DNA of 64,000 nucleotides from the NCBI RefSeq assembly GCF_029168945.1, contig NC_083604.1, forward strand, positions 30,003,686 through 30,067,685, given 5' to 3'. The notes beneath the pieces are model-generated. The model had not been told where the DNA came from and ran no database searches. It was given only the letters and a program-made list of their open reading frames with translations. Positions within the stretch are counted from its first letter, which is position 1. Each line of letters starts with the position of its first letter. The position numbers and the translations under genes were made by a program. The DNA comes from Cannabis sativa (lineage: Eukaryota; Streptophyta; Magnoliopsida; Rosales; Cannabaceae). This document shows, in pieces, positions 43,948-56,073 of this stretch.

Positions 43948-44176
43948 CTGATCGGTCGAACCGGTCATACTCCGGCTGCTGGTCATACTCCAGCCTGTAC
44001 CGACGTGTTACAGTATCCTCCTGATCGGTCGAACCGGTCATACTCCGGCTGCTGGTCATACTCCAGCCTGTACCGACGGGATACGTCAATAGTACAGAAC
44101 CACCAACCAAGTGTCAGCTTGATCGGTCGAACCGGTCATACTCCGGCTGCTGGTCATACTCCAGCCTGTACCGACG
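43948..44176. repeat. Three 58-bp repeats in left LTR of G
   Basis: Copies at 43948-44005, 44021-44078 and 44119-44176 start CTGATCGGTCGAACCGGTC and end TGTACCGACG. Each contains GGTCATACTCC twice. The matching copies in the right LTR (about 51243-51470) are more diverged from each other, while the left three are nearly identical, hinting at later homogenisation or gene conversion. Confidence 0.85.
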
Positions 44177-45741
44177 TGACAAGATTGGATGGTTCGAAGC
44201 CAACATACATAACTAATGTAATCTAACAAGCTTCCTACATGCACGCTAAACATGTAATCTACATATGCATACTATTATACTAATCTTACCTGGATTCTGA
44301 ATTCAGGTGTGTCGGTCAACCTGACTAGAACTTAACTGCGCGGCGGATTACATGCTCCTAAACCATAAAAATCACAACACTATAAGTGATACGCTAAATC
44401 ACTTCCCGGGGACTTAAACTAGGAACTAAAAGTTTCCCTATCGATAAAAAGCTGACAGCACCCCTTAAAACATAAAATCGAGGAAATCTAGGGTTTCAGA
44501 ATTTTCCCCAACCGGTAGACCGGTTGCCCAACCGGAATTCCGGTTCTGGGAAAATTCAGAACCCCATCCGGAATTCCGAATGCACAACCGGAATTCCGGT
44601 TCCTCGCAGGCAGCAAACATAAAAATCTATATCTTGCTCAAATCAACTCCAAATCAAATGAAACCTTCCAGACCTGTTCTATATATCCCCTAGAACATTT
44701 CTAAAGCTTCAAAACCACCCAGATTGCACAGAAATGAAAAACACCATTAAAGCTCAAGCTTTGAGTTCTAAACTCAAACTTGAGCAAACCTAGCTAACAT
44801 GCAATCAAACCAGCTCGAATCTACTTAAACATGCTTAAAATAGCTTCTGAAAACAATAACAAACATCAACAACATCACAGCAACAGATTCAAATCATTTC
44901 TCTTTGAAAACCATATTTTTGAGCTAAAAATTCCGAACTTGAGCAAAGAAATTAACATTCATTACTAACAACCTAAATAACTTCAAATTAACATGCTTAA
45001 ATCTCAGAAACAACAACAAGATCAGAGCAGCAACAATATCAAAAATTCATGCATGCATCAATTATTTTCATCATAAATTTCAAGAAAACAAAGTAAGAAA
45101 CTAAACAAAGAAATACCTCAGTTAGAATCACTTTGATCTTGCTAAAACCACTGGAATCAACCAAGAAAAACCCAGCCCTTTGCACACCCACAACCAGCCG
45201 AGAGAGAGAGAGAGGAAGAGAGAGAGAAAAGCTTTTCCAATTTTTTCTATTTTTAAACTTTGTAATTTTTTTGTTAAAATGAAATAAAATCTCTTAACAT
45301 ATATCCATTCATTCAGCCAACACTTAGAGAAAATAAACACTTATTTTTCAATTAATAAACTCACTAGAAGACAAAATATCATTGGGGCAAAAAGACCATT
45401 TTGCCCCTCCACACTAAAACCACATAATTAACACTAAAGGGGTATTTTTGGGAAATTCTAAATTCCCGGCCATTCCCGACATTCTCAATGTCTAATAAAC
45501 CGTCCCAAACTACTAACATACTAAGTTGTGATTTCTACTGAGCCAAACACCGAGTTCCAAAATACCGGGCACTGGAAATGCAAAATATGAAAACTACTGT
45601 ATGACATAGCAATGCATTTCTGAATTCAATAATAACAGTATAATAAATTATTTAAATAGCTATAAATAATTTCATAATTAAACGTGGTTAACTGCTAATT
45701 TCCAAATTAAACTAAGCGTTCTTTACAACTATCCCCCCTTT

Positions 45742-46934
45742 AAAAGGATTTCGTCCCCGAAATCTAACCTGAATAACTCTGGATATTGAGCTCTCATATC
45801 TGACTCTAGCTCCCAGGTGGCTTCCTCCACCTTGCTGTTTCTCTAGAGAACCTTGACCAATGCTATGGTCTTATTCCGAATGACTTTATCCTTTCTATCC
45901 AGTATCTGCACTGGCTATTCTTCATAAGTCATGTCTGGCTGCAGTTCTAGGCCCTCATAACTGAGTATATGAGAGGGATCTGAAACGTATTTTCTTAACA
46001 TCGAGACATGGAATACGTTGTGAACTGCTGATAAGGCTGGAGGCAATGCTAACCGGTATGCCACTTGACCTATCTTCTCGAGAATCTCGAATGGTCCTGT
46101 AAATTTAGGGCATAACTTGCCTCTTTTCTCGAAACGTTTGATCCCCTTCATCGGAGATACCCGTAAAAACACATGGTCCCCTACTTGGAACTCAACATCT
46201 CTGCGTTTCGGATCTGCGTAACTCTTCTGTCTGCTCTGTGAGGCAAGCATTCTAGCTTTTATCTTCTTTATTGCCTCATTGGTCCGCTGCACTTACTCTG
46301 GACCTAGGTATTTCCTCTCCCCTGTCTCATCCCAATGGATGGGAGATCTACATTTCCTACCGTATAATAGTTCATAGGGAGCCATCCCTATCGTACTCTG
46401 GTAACTGTTGTTGTAAGAAAATTCTATCAACGGTAGATACTTATTCCATGAGCCTTCGAAATCCATAACACAAGCTCGCAACATGTCCTCCAATATCTGA
46501 ATTGTCCTTTCGGACTGACCATCTGTCTGAGGATGGAATGTTGTACTAAATTTCAGCTTTGTACCCATTGCTCGTTGCAAACTCTGGCAAAATTTGGAGG
46601 TGAACTTCGGATCCCTATCCGAAACTATAGACTTCGGTACCCCGTGAAGTCTTACTATCTCTCTGACATACAACTCTGCCAACTGATCCACTATAAATGT
46701 TGTTCTAACCGGCAGAAAATGAGCAGATTTCGTGAATCGATCCACCACTACCCAGATGGAATCAAACAAACCCGTGATCCTAGGCAATCCGACCACAAAA
46801 TCCATCGTGATATCTTCCCACTTCCATTCTGGTAGGGTTAGAGGCTGCAACAACCCTGCTGGTCTCTGATGTTCAGCCTTAATCTGCTGACAAGTGAGGC
46901 ATCTCGATACGAATTCTACCAAATTCTTCTTCAT
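45742..46934 (-). pseudogene. Tekay-like integrase core, C-terminus and chromodomain-like end
   Basis: From 46934 the frame gives the zinc-finger Cys pair (CLTCQQIK), the core motifs MDFVVGLPR, VVVDRFTKSAHFLPV and IVSDRDPKF, then HPQTDGQSERTIQ and SYNNSYQSTIGMAPYELLYG. It stops at 46293. The next stretch, 46292-45915, has GDHVFLRVSPMKG, KFTGPFEIL and HNVFHVSMLRKY. Beyond a TAG it continues with VQILDRK and a RNSKVEEATWELE motif resembling the chromodomain of Tekay elements, interrupted by another TAG. Integrase joins the DNA copy to the host, and the chromodomain may steer it to methylated histone. Confidence 0.88.
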
Positions 46935-47627
46935 ACCGCTCCACCAGAAGTACGGTTTAAAATCTTAGTACATCTTAGTGGTGCCGGGATGCAGAGAATA
47001 CAGGGTAGAATGAGCCTCCTCAAAGATCTCATTCCTGAGTTCCACACTATTCGGAACACAAACCCTGGCTTTATACAAAAGCATCCCGCTGTCTGACACT
47101 GAAAAGTCCTTGGCTTGACCAGCCAACACCTCATCTCTGATCTTCACTAACTCTGGATCCGTCATCTGAGCAACTTTTATTCTTTCCAACAAGTCAAATT
47201 GCAGCGTTAAGTTGTGAAGCTGACCTACCACAAACTCAATGCTGGATCTAACCATATCCTCTGCTAGCTGAGGTGAGATCTGAACCATACTAGCTACTTG
47301 CCCGGGACCCTTTCTACTCAGGGCATCGGCCACTACATTGGCCTTTCCGGGGTAATAGAGGATCTCACAGTCGTAATCTTTCACTAATTCCAACCAACGC
47401 CTTTGTCTCATATTCAAATCCTTCTGAGTAAAGAAATACTTGAGACTTTTATGGTCGGTATAGATTTCACACTTTTCCCCGTAAAGGTAATGCCGCCAAA
47501 TCTTCAATGCGAAAACCAGCGCGGCAAACTCTAGGTCATGAGTCGGGTATCGCTGTTCATAATCCTTTAACTGACGGGAGGCATAAGCGATAACCCGATC
47601 GGCTTGCATCAATACACACCCCAAACC
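46935..47627 (-). pseudogene. Tekay-like RNase H and integrase zinc-finger region
   Basis: The open stretch 47624-46965 codes [57 protein letters not shown] and [12 protein letters not shown], with RNase H acidic residues preserved except those before the upstream stop. It continues to the HHCC-like region ([21 protein letters not shown]). A TAG at 47625-47627, where Gln is expected after the CDASK motif, and a TAA at 46962-46964 bracket it. Confidence 0.88.
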
Positions 47628-48143
47628 CTATTTGGATGCGTCACAATAAACTACGAACTTCTCCTTGTCTGAAGGCAAAGCTAGCACTGGAGCGGTAATC
47701 AACCTCTGCTTTAGCTCCTGAAAACTAGTTTCGCACTTGTCTGACCAAATAAATCGCTGATTCTTCTTTGTAAGCTCGGTTAGGGGCATTGAAATTTTTG
47801 AAAACCCTTCCACGAACCTACGGTAGTACCCAGCTAAACCCAAGAAGCTTCTGATCTCTGTCACTGTCTTCGGTCTCGGCCAATCCCTGACGAATTCGAT
47901 CTTCCCGCGATCCACCTTGATCCCATCTTTGCTCACAATGTGCCCTAGGAAGGACACCTGAGATAGCCAGAACTCATATTTCTTGAACTTGGCATAAAGC
48001 TTATGTTCTCGAAGCCGTTGCAGTACCATCTGAAGATGTAATTCATGCTCCTCTTCTGATTGAGAGTACACGAGGATGTCGTCGATAAACACAATCACAA
48101 AGATATCGAGGAAATCCTTGAATACTCTATTCATCAAGTCCAT
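47628..48143 (-). pseudogene. Tekay-like reverse transcriptase palm/thumb and RNase H start
   Basis: The 171-codon stretch begins with [13 protein letters not shown] residues and gives the catalytic FIDDI ([18 protein letters not shown]). The connection [19 protein letters not shown] and the [13 protein letters not shown] thumb region follow, with the RNase H start at VVYCDASK. It is separated from the upstream ORF by a one-base deletion near 48160 (between GLT and NAP in the family pattern). Confidence 0.9.
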
Positions 48144-49645
48144 GAATGCTGCAGGAGCATTGTTAGTCCGAATGACATAACCAGGAATTCATAATGTCCA
48201 TACCTAGTGCGGAAAGCCGTCTTCGGAATGTCCTCCTCTCGGATTCTCAACTGATGATAACCCAAACAGAGATCAATCTTAGAAAAGACCGTCTTCCCCT
48301 GAAGCTGATCGAACAAATCATCGATCCTAGGTAATGGATATTTATTCTTCACCATCAGCTTGTTCAATTCTCTATAGTCGATGCACATCCTCATAGATCC
48401 ATCCTTCTTCTTGACGAATAAAACCGGGGATCCCCAGGGTGACACACTGGGCCGAATAAACCCTATGTCAAGCAACCCTTTGAGCTGAATCTTTAATTCC
48501 TTAAGTTCAGCCGGAGCCATTCTATATGGGGCTTTGGAAACCGGTTCCACCCCTGGTGCCAAATCTATCACGAAGTCGATCTCCCGCTGAGGTTGTAACC
48601 CTGGAAGTTCTTCGGGAAAAACATCCAAAAATTCCCGAACCACCTTGATGTCCTCTGGCCGAATGGTATCTGGCCGAGTGGTGTCCACCACCACGGCCAG
48701 AAACCCTAAGCATCCACCGTGCAACAATTCTCTAGCTGACATAGCCGAGATCACCGGGATCCGGGATCCCTGAACTGAACCAACAAACACAAATGGTTCT
48801 TCGCTTTCTGGTTGGAAGATCACCATCTTCCTTTTACAATCAATGCTCGCCGAAGATTTAGATAGGAAATCCATTCCTAAAATAATGTCAAACTCAACTA
48901 GACTCATCTCTATCAAGTCAGCACTTAACTCTCTACCATCTATCCTGATCGGCATAGACCTAATCCACCTGTTGGAGATAACCAACTCTCCGCCAGGTAA
49001 TAGGGTTCCAAACCCTGATTCATATCTACCGTAAGGTCTATCCAATTTACTAAAGACTGTGGCCGCCACATAAGAATGTGTAGCCCCAGAATCAAACAGC
49101 ACTGAGTAAAGCGAGTTATTAACAGAAAGCTGACCTGTGACAATTGATGGGCTGGCATCTGCATCAGCCTGAGTGATGGCGAACACCCTGGCTGGAGTGG
49201 GTATCGCCGGAGCTCTCGGTGCCTCTGAGCGGAGCTGGGGACAGTCCCTCTTAAAGTGTCCGGGCATGCCACAGTGAAAGCAGCCCTGACCCTTGCACTC
49301 ACCCCGATGGTGCCTTTTGCAGCTAGGGCACTCGGGATAGGAGAATCGGGTCTCAGTACCACCAGGATGACTCCCTCTGTTCTGGTTCCCCCAGAACCTC
49401 TTATTTTGACTCGAGCCACGTGAAGCAGTGGGTGCTCTCTTCCTCTGATCAATGGCCGAACCACTACTCCCCCTGCTAAAGCCTGATGCAGGAGGGGTAG
49501 GAGCCCCACCACTCGCCGGAGTACTAGCTGACTCCGACATACACCCAACTCCGCCCTTAGCTCGCAGTGCCTTCTCCACCATCAGAGTATAGGTGGTGCT
49601 GTCGTCCGTGGTGATCATCAAATCGTGTTTGATCTTCGCATTCAA
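48134..49645 (-). pseudogene. Tekay-like Gag end, protease and reverse transcriptase fingers (503 codons open)
   Basis: The open frame contains a Ser/Gly/Arg-rich stretch, the preliminary Cys cluster [12 protein letters not shown], a zinc knuckle CX2CX4HX4C ([14 protein letters not shown], residues 122-135), the protease with DSGATHSYV (residue 185 on) and ILGMDFL near 256. The reverse transcriptase fingers follow from about residue 330 ([36 protein letters not shown]). Protease cleaves the polyprotein and reverse transcriptase copies RNA. It ends by a frameshift near 48160. The first Met is internal to the original gag-pol frame, so this is not a natural start. Confidence 0.92.
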
Positions 49646-50415
49646 CTTACTAGATACTTCTCTTTCTTACTGAAATCGGTCGGCACAATTCCCGAGGCTA
49701 ACCTCGCCAACCGGTCAAACTGAGTAGTATACTAGGTGACGCTCATATTCTCACGCTGGGTCAGGTGAGCGAACTCTTTCCTCTTGGCGCTTCTGACCGC
49801 CTCATTGTAGTACTTGGTGTTGAAGAGTTCCTTGAACCTTTCCTAGGTCATGGTGGTGACATCGTGAATCTGAGACACCATGTCCCACTAGACCAGAGCG
49901 TCCTCCTAGAACTGGAAAGTGGCACACACCACTCTATCATTACCGGTGACACCCATGAAGTTCAAGATCTTGGTGATCACCGTCAGCCACTGTTCGACCT
50001 TCATCACGTCTGGACCTCCCAAGAAAACTGGAGGTGCTTGCTTCCGGAACCGTTCAGACAGCGGTTCCAATCTATTGGCCGCCACCACTATCTCGGCACA
50101 GGCGGCGAGGGCAGGTGCCACTGGAACTACGTGCACTGGAACTGCAGGAGCACCCTGCTGTCTCAACCTCTGAATCTTGAGGTCTTGTTCTTCTATCCGG
50201 GCTTGCATTTCCGCAAACCGAACCTCCCAATTCTGGGCTCCCTGATCGGCTGGGGGAGCCTGGGTAGCCTGTGGCGGGTTCTCAACATCCCGACCACGAG
50301 CCCTGCCTCGGGGACCTCTACCTCGGCCCCTAACTGGCGGGGGAAACTGAGCTCCCTGACCTTGATTCGACCCTACTGAGTTGCCTTGACTCCTGGTAGT
50401 CCGCCTGGCATCCAT
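49646..50415 (-). pseudogene. Tekay-like Gag N-terminal and core part
   Basis: The ATG ending at 50415 starts MDARRTTRSQGN, followed by a Gly/Arg-rich region and the Gag core (NRLEPLSERFRKQAPPVFLGGPDVMKVEQWL), comparable with H at 59580-59700. At about 49903 a TAG appears, then others where Trp is usual (near 49890 and 49850), and the frame shifts before 49645. It would have given the particle protein. Basic residues near the N-terminus are common in this clade. Confidence 0.85.
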
Positions 50416-50687
50416 CTAGTCAGAACCGCCTGCGAAACCAAGAGTTGGCATATCAGGTCGTATTCAAGGAGAGCTTACTAATGCCGCTTAATTTGGAAAT
50501 TAAAAACGAAACATGCGCCTATTCTACTATCAGGCTACTAACATGCTTCCTAACAGGCTTTTCCTTTTTCATAAATAAATAAATAAAGAAACTACTAAAG
50601 CAATAAAGGCTTACTGAACCGTGAAACGAGCTAACTGCTGATGATGATTGTACATGTCGTGACGATCTTCGGAAGACAACCTGGCGG
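50416..50687 (-). other. Leader of element G between primer site and gag
   Basis: About 270 bp without a recognisable gene. This short leader contrasts with the 3.4-kb leader of element B. Confidence 0.8.
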
Positions 50688-50699
50688 CTCGGATACCAA
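50688..50699 (-). other. Primer binding site of element G
   Basis: The plus strand reads GCTCGGATACCA, so in element sense TGGTATCCGAGC lies two bases after the LTR. It resembles the initiator-methionine site TGGTATCAGAGC with changes at the CAG position, and these may be mutation or use of another tRNA. Confidence 0.75.
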
Positions 50700-50701
50700 A
50701 T

Positions 50702-52990
50702 TCTAACACCCTAACTAACATAGGCGTATTACGTGATTTTTAAACATGCTGTGCAGCTCGTTGCTAATCAACGAGGTTTATGGAAAACGTGATTAATTAA
50801 AATTTTTGCTTTTTAATTAAACTTATAAAATAATATTACAAAAGACTCGGGATCCCGATTATAAAATCATTTACAAAAGTTACTGTTCATACAAAATAAT
50901 TGTCGCCTAACGACTAGTTACAAAAATCAGCCTTGCTGTCCCGAGGATCGTACGCTCCAGGCCTAACCGCCCCAACATGTACAACCTTCATAAGCTTGCT
51001 CACGGTCCATCAGCTTTAGCCTTGCCTTTACCTACACATAAACGTAGATCTGTGAGTCGACAGACTCAGTAAGAAAAGCATAATAATATTCATACATAAA
51101 ACCCGATCATGATCAGACGCCCATACCCCTGATCATAACCCTACTGCCGTGTCCAACACGATACTGAGTCCCACTACTGTCGTGTCCAACACGGTACTGA
51201 GTTCTGAACGTTCATAGGGACGGTACTATTGACAAGTAACAGCCTGATCGGTCGAACCGGTCATACTCCGGCTGCTGGTCATACTCCAGCCTGTACCGAC
51301 GTGTTACAGTATCCTCTGATCGGTCGAGCCGGTCATACTCCGCTCTTGGTCATACTCCGGCTGTACTGCGACGGGATACGTCAATAGTACGGAACCACCA
51401 ACCAAGTGTCGGCTGATCGGTCGAGCCGGTCATACTCGGCTTCTTGGTCATACTCCAGCCTGTACCGACGTGACAGGGTTGGATGGTTCGAAGCCAACAT
51501 ACATAACTAATGTAATCTAACAGGCTTCCTACATGCACGCTAAACATGTAATCTACATATGCATACTGTTATACTAATCTTACCTGGATTCCGAATTCAG
51601 GTGTGCCGTTCAACCTGACTGGAACTTAACTGCGCGGCGGATTACAGGCTCCTAAACCATAAAAATCACAACACTATAAGTGATACGCTAAATCACTTCC
51701 CGGGGACTTAAACTAGGAACTAAAAGTTTCCCTATAGATAAAAAGCATGGCAATACCCCTTAAAACATAAAATCGAGGAAATCTAGGGTTTCAGAATTTT
51801 CCCCAACCGGTAGACCGGTTGCCCAACCGAAATTCCGGTTCTGGGAAAATTCAGAACCCCATCCGGAATTCCGGATGCACAACTCCAAATCCATATCTTG
51901 CTCAAATCAACTCCAAATCAAATGAAACCTTCCAGACCTGTTCTATATATCCCCTAGAACATTTCTAAAGCTTCAAAACCACCCAGATTGCACAGAAATG
52001 AAAAACACCATTAAAGCTCAAGCTTTGAGTTCGAAACTCAAACTTGAGCAAACCTAGCTAACATGCAATCAAACCAGCTTGAATATACTTAAACATGCTT
52101 AAAATAGCTTCTGAAAACAATAACAAACATCAACAACATCACAGCAACAAATTCAAATCATTTCTCTTTGAAAACCATATTTTTGAGCTAAAAATTCCAA
52201 ACTTGAGCAAAGCAATTAACATTCATTACTAACAACCTAAATAACTTCAAATTAACATGCTTAAATCTCAGAAACAACAACAAGATCACAGCAGCAAGAA
52301 TATCAAAAATTCATGCATGCATCAACTATTTTCATCATAAATTTCAAGAAAACAAAGTAAGAAACTAAACAAATAAATACCTCAATTGGAATCACTTTGA
52401 TCTTGCTAAAACCACTTGAATCAACCAAGAAAAACCCAGCCCTTTGCACACCCACAACCAGCCGAGAGAGAGAGAGGAAAAGAGAGAGAAAAGCTTTTCC
52501 AATTTTTTCTATTTTTAAACTTTGTAATTTTTTTGTTAAAATGAAATAAAATCTCTTAACATATATCCATTCATTCAGCCAACACTTAGAGAAAATAAAC
52601 ACTTATTTTTCAATTAATAAACTCACTAGAAGACAAAATATCATTGGGGCAAAAAGACCATTTTGCCCCTCCACACTAAAACCACATAATTAACACTAAA
52701 GGGGTATTTTTTGGGAAATTCTAAATTCCCGGCCATTCCCGACATTCCCAATGTCTAATAAACCGTCCCAAACTACTAACATACTAAGTTGTGATTTCTA
52801 CTGAGCCAAACACCAAGTTCCAAAATATCGGGCACCGGAAATGCAAAATATGAAAACTACTGAATGACATAGCAATGCATTTCTGAATTCAATAATAACA
52901 GTATAATAAATTATTTAAATTGCTATAAATAATTTCATAATTAAACGTGATTAACTGCTAATTTCCAAATTAAACTAAGCGGTCTTTACA
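50702..52990 (-). repeat. Right (5') LTR of element G
   Basis: This 2289-bp LTR starts TCTAACACCCTAAC (the left LTR has TGTAACACC) and ends GGTCTTTACA. It is shorter than the left LTR because one hairpin repeat unit and part of the palindrome region (around 51877) are missing. It has an 18-bp perfect palindrome CATCCGGAATTCCGGATG at 51860-51877. Confidence 0.92.
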
Positions 52991-53459
52991 TCACACCTGG
53001 GGGCAACACCTGCACTCGGCAGTCAAATTTGGAGTCAGGGAATCAAATAACGAAGCTGAGTATGAAGCTTTAATCGCTAGCCTCAAATTAGCTCGGGAGA
53101 TGAGAGCTGAACACATTGAAATCTGCAGTGATTCACAGCTGGTGGTAAATCACGTATCTGGAAAATACGAAGCTCTGGGAGAAAAGATGATAGCATATCT
53201 GAGCAAAATACATGACCTGCTCGCACAATTCAAAAGCTATGGTCTCAGAAAAATTCTAAGGGAAGAAAACACAAGTGCAGACGCGTTAGCTCGATTGGCA
53301 AGTAGTAATGTAAGTGATAAGACAAACTTGGTTCCTATCCAGTTCCTCAAAGAGCCTAGAATTACTGGCACAAAAGAGATCAAAATGATTGATACTTCCC
53401 CAAACTGGATGACACCGATAGTAGCCTACCTCAACACTGGGAAACTCCCAAATAATTGA
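52991..53459 (+). pseudogene. Tat second RNase H, C-terminal part
   Basis: After the TCACA duplication the frame gives NNEAEYEALIASLKLA (Glu), CSDSQLVV (Asp), EKMIAYLSKIHDLL and TSADALARLAS (Asp), then VPIQFLKEP. It is open to the TGA at 53457-53459. This is the archaeal-like RNase H that Tat elements carry in addition to the gypsy one. Its first Asp motif is lost in the part left of G, so the copy is inactive even ignoring the insertion. Confidence 0.85.
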
Positions 53460-54652
53460 AATGAAGCTCAAAAAATGAGGAGGAAGGTCGTACTGTATAT
53501 CATAGTAGAGGGAATTCTGTATAGAAGAGGATTCTCTATGCCATTGCTCAGATGTGTTACTCAAGAAGAAGCTGCACGACTTCTATCTGAAGTGCACGAT
53601 TGATTCTGTGGAAATCATGCCACTGGGCAGAGTTTATCTAAGAAAATTCTAAGGCAAGGTTATTTTTGGCCGACAATGATTGAAGATTCAAAGGCCTATG
53701 TTAAGAAATGTGACAGATCCCAGAGATTTTTGAAGATACCTCGAGCTCCGCCCTAGGAGTTAACTCAGATGCAAAGTCGGTGGCCTTTCGGCCTTTGAGG
53801 AATTAACTTGATCGGAAAATTACCCAAAGGCAAAGGAGGAGTGCAGTATGCAGTGGTAGCGATTGATTACTTCAGTAAGTGGACGAAAGCCGAACCATTC
53901 GCAACAATTAAATCCAAGAAAGTTCAGGACTTTGTGGTGAAGAACATAATCTACATGTTCGGATTGGCGTACAAAATAGTTTCGGACAATGGCAAATAGT
54001 TTTACAGCGAGTCCTTCACTGATTTTTGTGCGAACCATAGTATCATCAAAAGTTTCTCCGCAGTGGCGCATCCTCAAGCAAATGGTCAAGTTGAAGCAGT
54101 CAACAAGACCCCGAAAGATACAATAAAGAAAAGACTCGAAGATGCTAAAGGAAACTGGCCGGAAGAACTTCTTGAAGTTCTATGGTCGTATCGAACAACT
54201 GAGAAAACGGCAACTGGACAGACCCCATTTGCTATGGCATATGGATATGAAGCTATGCTGCCTGTAGAGCTCGAGCCACCATCCCAAAGAAGATTAACGT
54301 ACAACCAAGAAGTAAATCACGTACTCCTTGCCGAATCACTTGATGAAATCGAAGAAAGGCGAACCACAGCAAACTTAAAGTTGATAGCCCATCAACAAAA
54401 AGTAGCTCAGTATTTCAATAAAAAGTGAAGTCTCGAAAATTCTTGGTGGGAGATATGGCCCTAAGAAGAGTATTTCTAAACACCAAAGACAGTACGGCAG
54501 GTGTACTCGGGCCTAACTGGGAAGGACCATATCAGGTGGTCGAAGTTGTCGAATCAAGAGCATACAAATTGGGTAAGTATGATGAAAAAATGCAACTTGT
54601 TCAAGTACCACGGTATTGGAATGGGGAACATTTAAGAAAATACTACCAATAA
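53460..54652 (+). pseudogene. Tat integrase
   Basis: Pieces in order are RRGFSMPLLRCVT, the zinc-finger region near 53600-53720 (YFWPTM, KKCD), LIGKLPKGKGGVQYAVVAIDYFSKWTKAEP at 53810-53890, YKIVSDNGK near 53970, and then HPQANGQVEAVNKTPKDTIKKRL. EELLEVLWSYRTTEKTATGQTPFAMAYGYEAMLPVE leads to the C-terminal LVGDMALRRVF and LGPNWEGPYQVVEVVE, ending RYWNGEHLRKYYQ at the stop by 54652. Stops near 53755, 53793 and 53998 and a frame change at 54425 break it. It would join the DNA copy to the chromosome. Confidence 0.88.
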
Positions 54653-55338
54653 AGTACCAGGTCGGATGACCATGTTAAGTACTGAAAGAACATTCGCTTT
54701 TAAGTGATTGGCCTCCTCGGCGGACTACGCCCTAAGGTTTTGACAAAAATGAAAAAGTACTCAGGTCGGATGACCACCATTCAAAGTACAATTTCTAATT
54801 TCTGCAATTTTTTTATTATTTCATGTTAAGTTAAAAGATCAGATTAGATCAAATAGCATTGATGTAAGTTACTACGCTAACAAACACATTTTCGATCAAT
54901 AAATGAATAAAGATGTTTATTTCAAAATTCAAATTGTGTCGAAATTACTAACATGTTGTCAATTTACCATCAAGTGCGTACAAAAGGTTTGGTCGAACCC
55001 AAAACCCCGAACAGATGAAAAAATATACTTGCAAAAAGTAAGTGACCAAGAGTCATAAGTCTACTCGGTCACTTCGGGGGCACCTATACTTGTACAAAGC
55101 ATTTGGTAAAGATAAAACAAACACAGTTGCACAATGATTATAAACAAAGAATGAAATTCATTAAAGATAACAAAAGCATGTAATACCGGGATTAAAAGCT
55201 TCTTGGTCAGCATGTTGTCTATAAAATGAAAAATAATTCCAAGTTTAAAGACCGCTTGGCCGGTCATGATGTCTTAAAAAAGGCCTTATGGCTGAATAGA
55301 TATATATTAAAAAAGAGAAAAGATAAAAATAGAAGTGT
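54653..55338 (+). other. 3' untranslated region of Tat element F
   Basis: No ORF is supported. It shares several blocks with 8359-8690 of element E (AGTTACTACG, AATAAATGAATAAAGATG, GTACAAA.GGT), which supports the assignment. GGTCGGATGACCA occurs near 54659 and near 54764. Confidence 0.75.
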
Positions 55339-56000
55339 TTAAACAGCTAGAGTCCCAGGCTCTTGGTTCGGATGTTCAGGGCCAGTAGGAGCTGGAGGAT
55401 TTGTTGTTTGAGCGGAAGGCACATCAACATTCTGGCCAAAAGTAGAAGTAGTAGCCTCTGGTTCACCATAAGCCACTTGGGAAGCACAGTACTCGAGATA
55501 CATGTCTTTGGCCTCGCCCAAGTAATCAAATTTGCCTGAGGGTTAGCCTTCCAAAAGTCATAAAAAGTCTCGAGACCGGCTGTCTCTAAGGTATGAACTT
55601 TCTCTTCTAGCCTCGTCACCTCCGATTTGTACTTCTCAACCTCAGCTTTAAGCTCCTCCTCCTTAGTATTCTTCTCTTCTTCCAGCTGATGGAAGACAGT
55701 CCAAAGAACTCCCCTTTCCTCTTGAAGACTATTCACTTCTGCCGACAAGGTGCCGATGGTAGCTTCAAGTTGGTCGGAAGCCTCGAGGTCCTTAGTCAAC
55801 TCGACTATTTTCCTCTCAGCAGTAAAAAGCTTCTTGTTGACTTCACCTAGCTCCATTCGGACAGCTCTGAGTTCCACCCTAGCGTCATCAGCATCCTTCT
55901 TGGCCAAGTTCACCTCTGCCCTCATGGTGTTGGACATGGCAGAGTTCTTGGAGGCAGCACACTTTGCTCGAGAATAGGTGTAAGCCAACTTCAGACCAGC

Positions 56001-56073
56001 CTACACAGAGAAAAAACATTAGAGTCTACGCCAAGTAAATAAAAATGAAAAGAAACTGTCAAGAAAGACTCAC
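56001..56073 (-). other. Intron 2 of the antisense gene
   Basis: On the minus strand the exon ends CCAG and the intron begins GTGAGTCTTTCTTGAC, a near-ideal plant donor. It ends TTTTTTCTCTGTGTAG, a pyrimidine-rich acceptor, followed by GCTGGTCTGAAG. The length is 73 bp. Confidence 0.8.

Larger units (their letters stand above)
43375..45727 (-). repeat. Left (3') LTR of element G
   Basis: The plus strand runs TGTAACACCCTAAC to TCTTTACA. It contains a cluster of tandem repeats (43810-44180) and GC-rich palindromes (44511-44600). A CT-rich tract in element sense near 45190-45235 is typical around LTR transcription starts. A purine tract AAAGGGGGGATAGT in element sense follows at 45728-45741. 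Confidence 0.93.
43375..52990 (-). mobile_element. Tekay-like Ty3/gypsy chromovirus G, nested in the Tat second RNase H
   Basis: LTRs of 2353 and 2289 bp bound gag, protease, reverse transcriptase, RNase H, integrase and a chromodomain-like end, all on the minus strand. Flanks are TCACG (43370-43374) and TCACA (52991-52995), a 5-bp duplication with one changed base. The primer site lies at 50688-50699 and the purine tract at 45728-45741. Pol order and chromodomain position fit the Tekay/Del chromovirus clade. The element carries few indels but several stop codons, so it decayed after insertion. Confidence 0.92.

Noticed and set aside
43815..44176. CRISPR-like regular repeats
   Set aside because: The units lie in an LTR of a plant retrotransposon, spacers are similar to each other, the same array occurs in the other LTR, and there are no cas genes.
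48940..49548. Minus-strand ORF of 202 codons
   Set aside because: It overlaps the Tekay-like gag-protease in another frame, which has a zinc knuckle and a protease motif; the second frame has no recognisable domain.
49765..50379. Plus-strand ORF of 204 codons opposite the Gag of G
   Set aside because: It is the antisense shadow of a GC-rich gag and shows no known motif.
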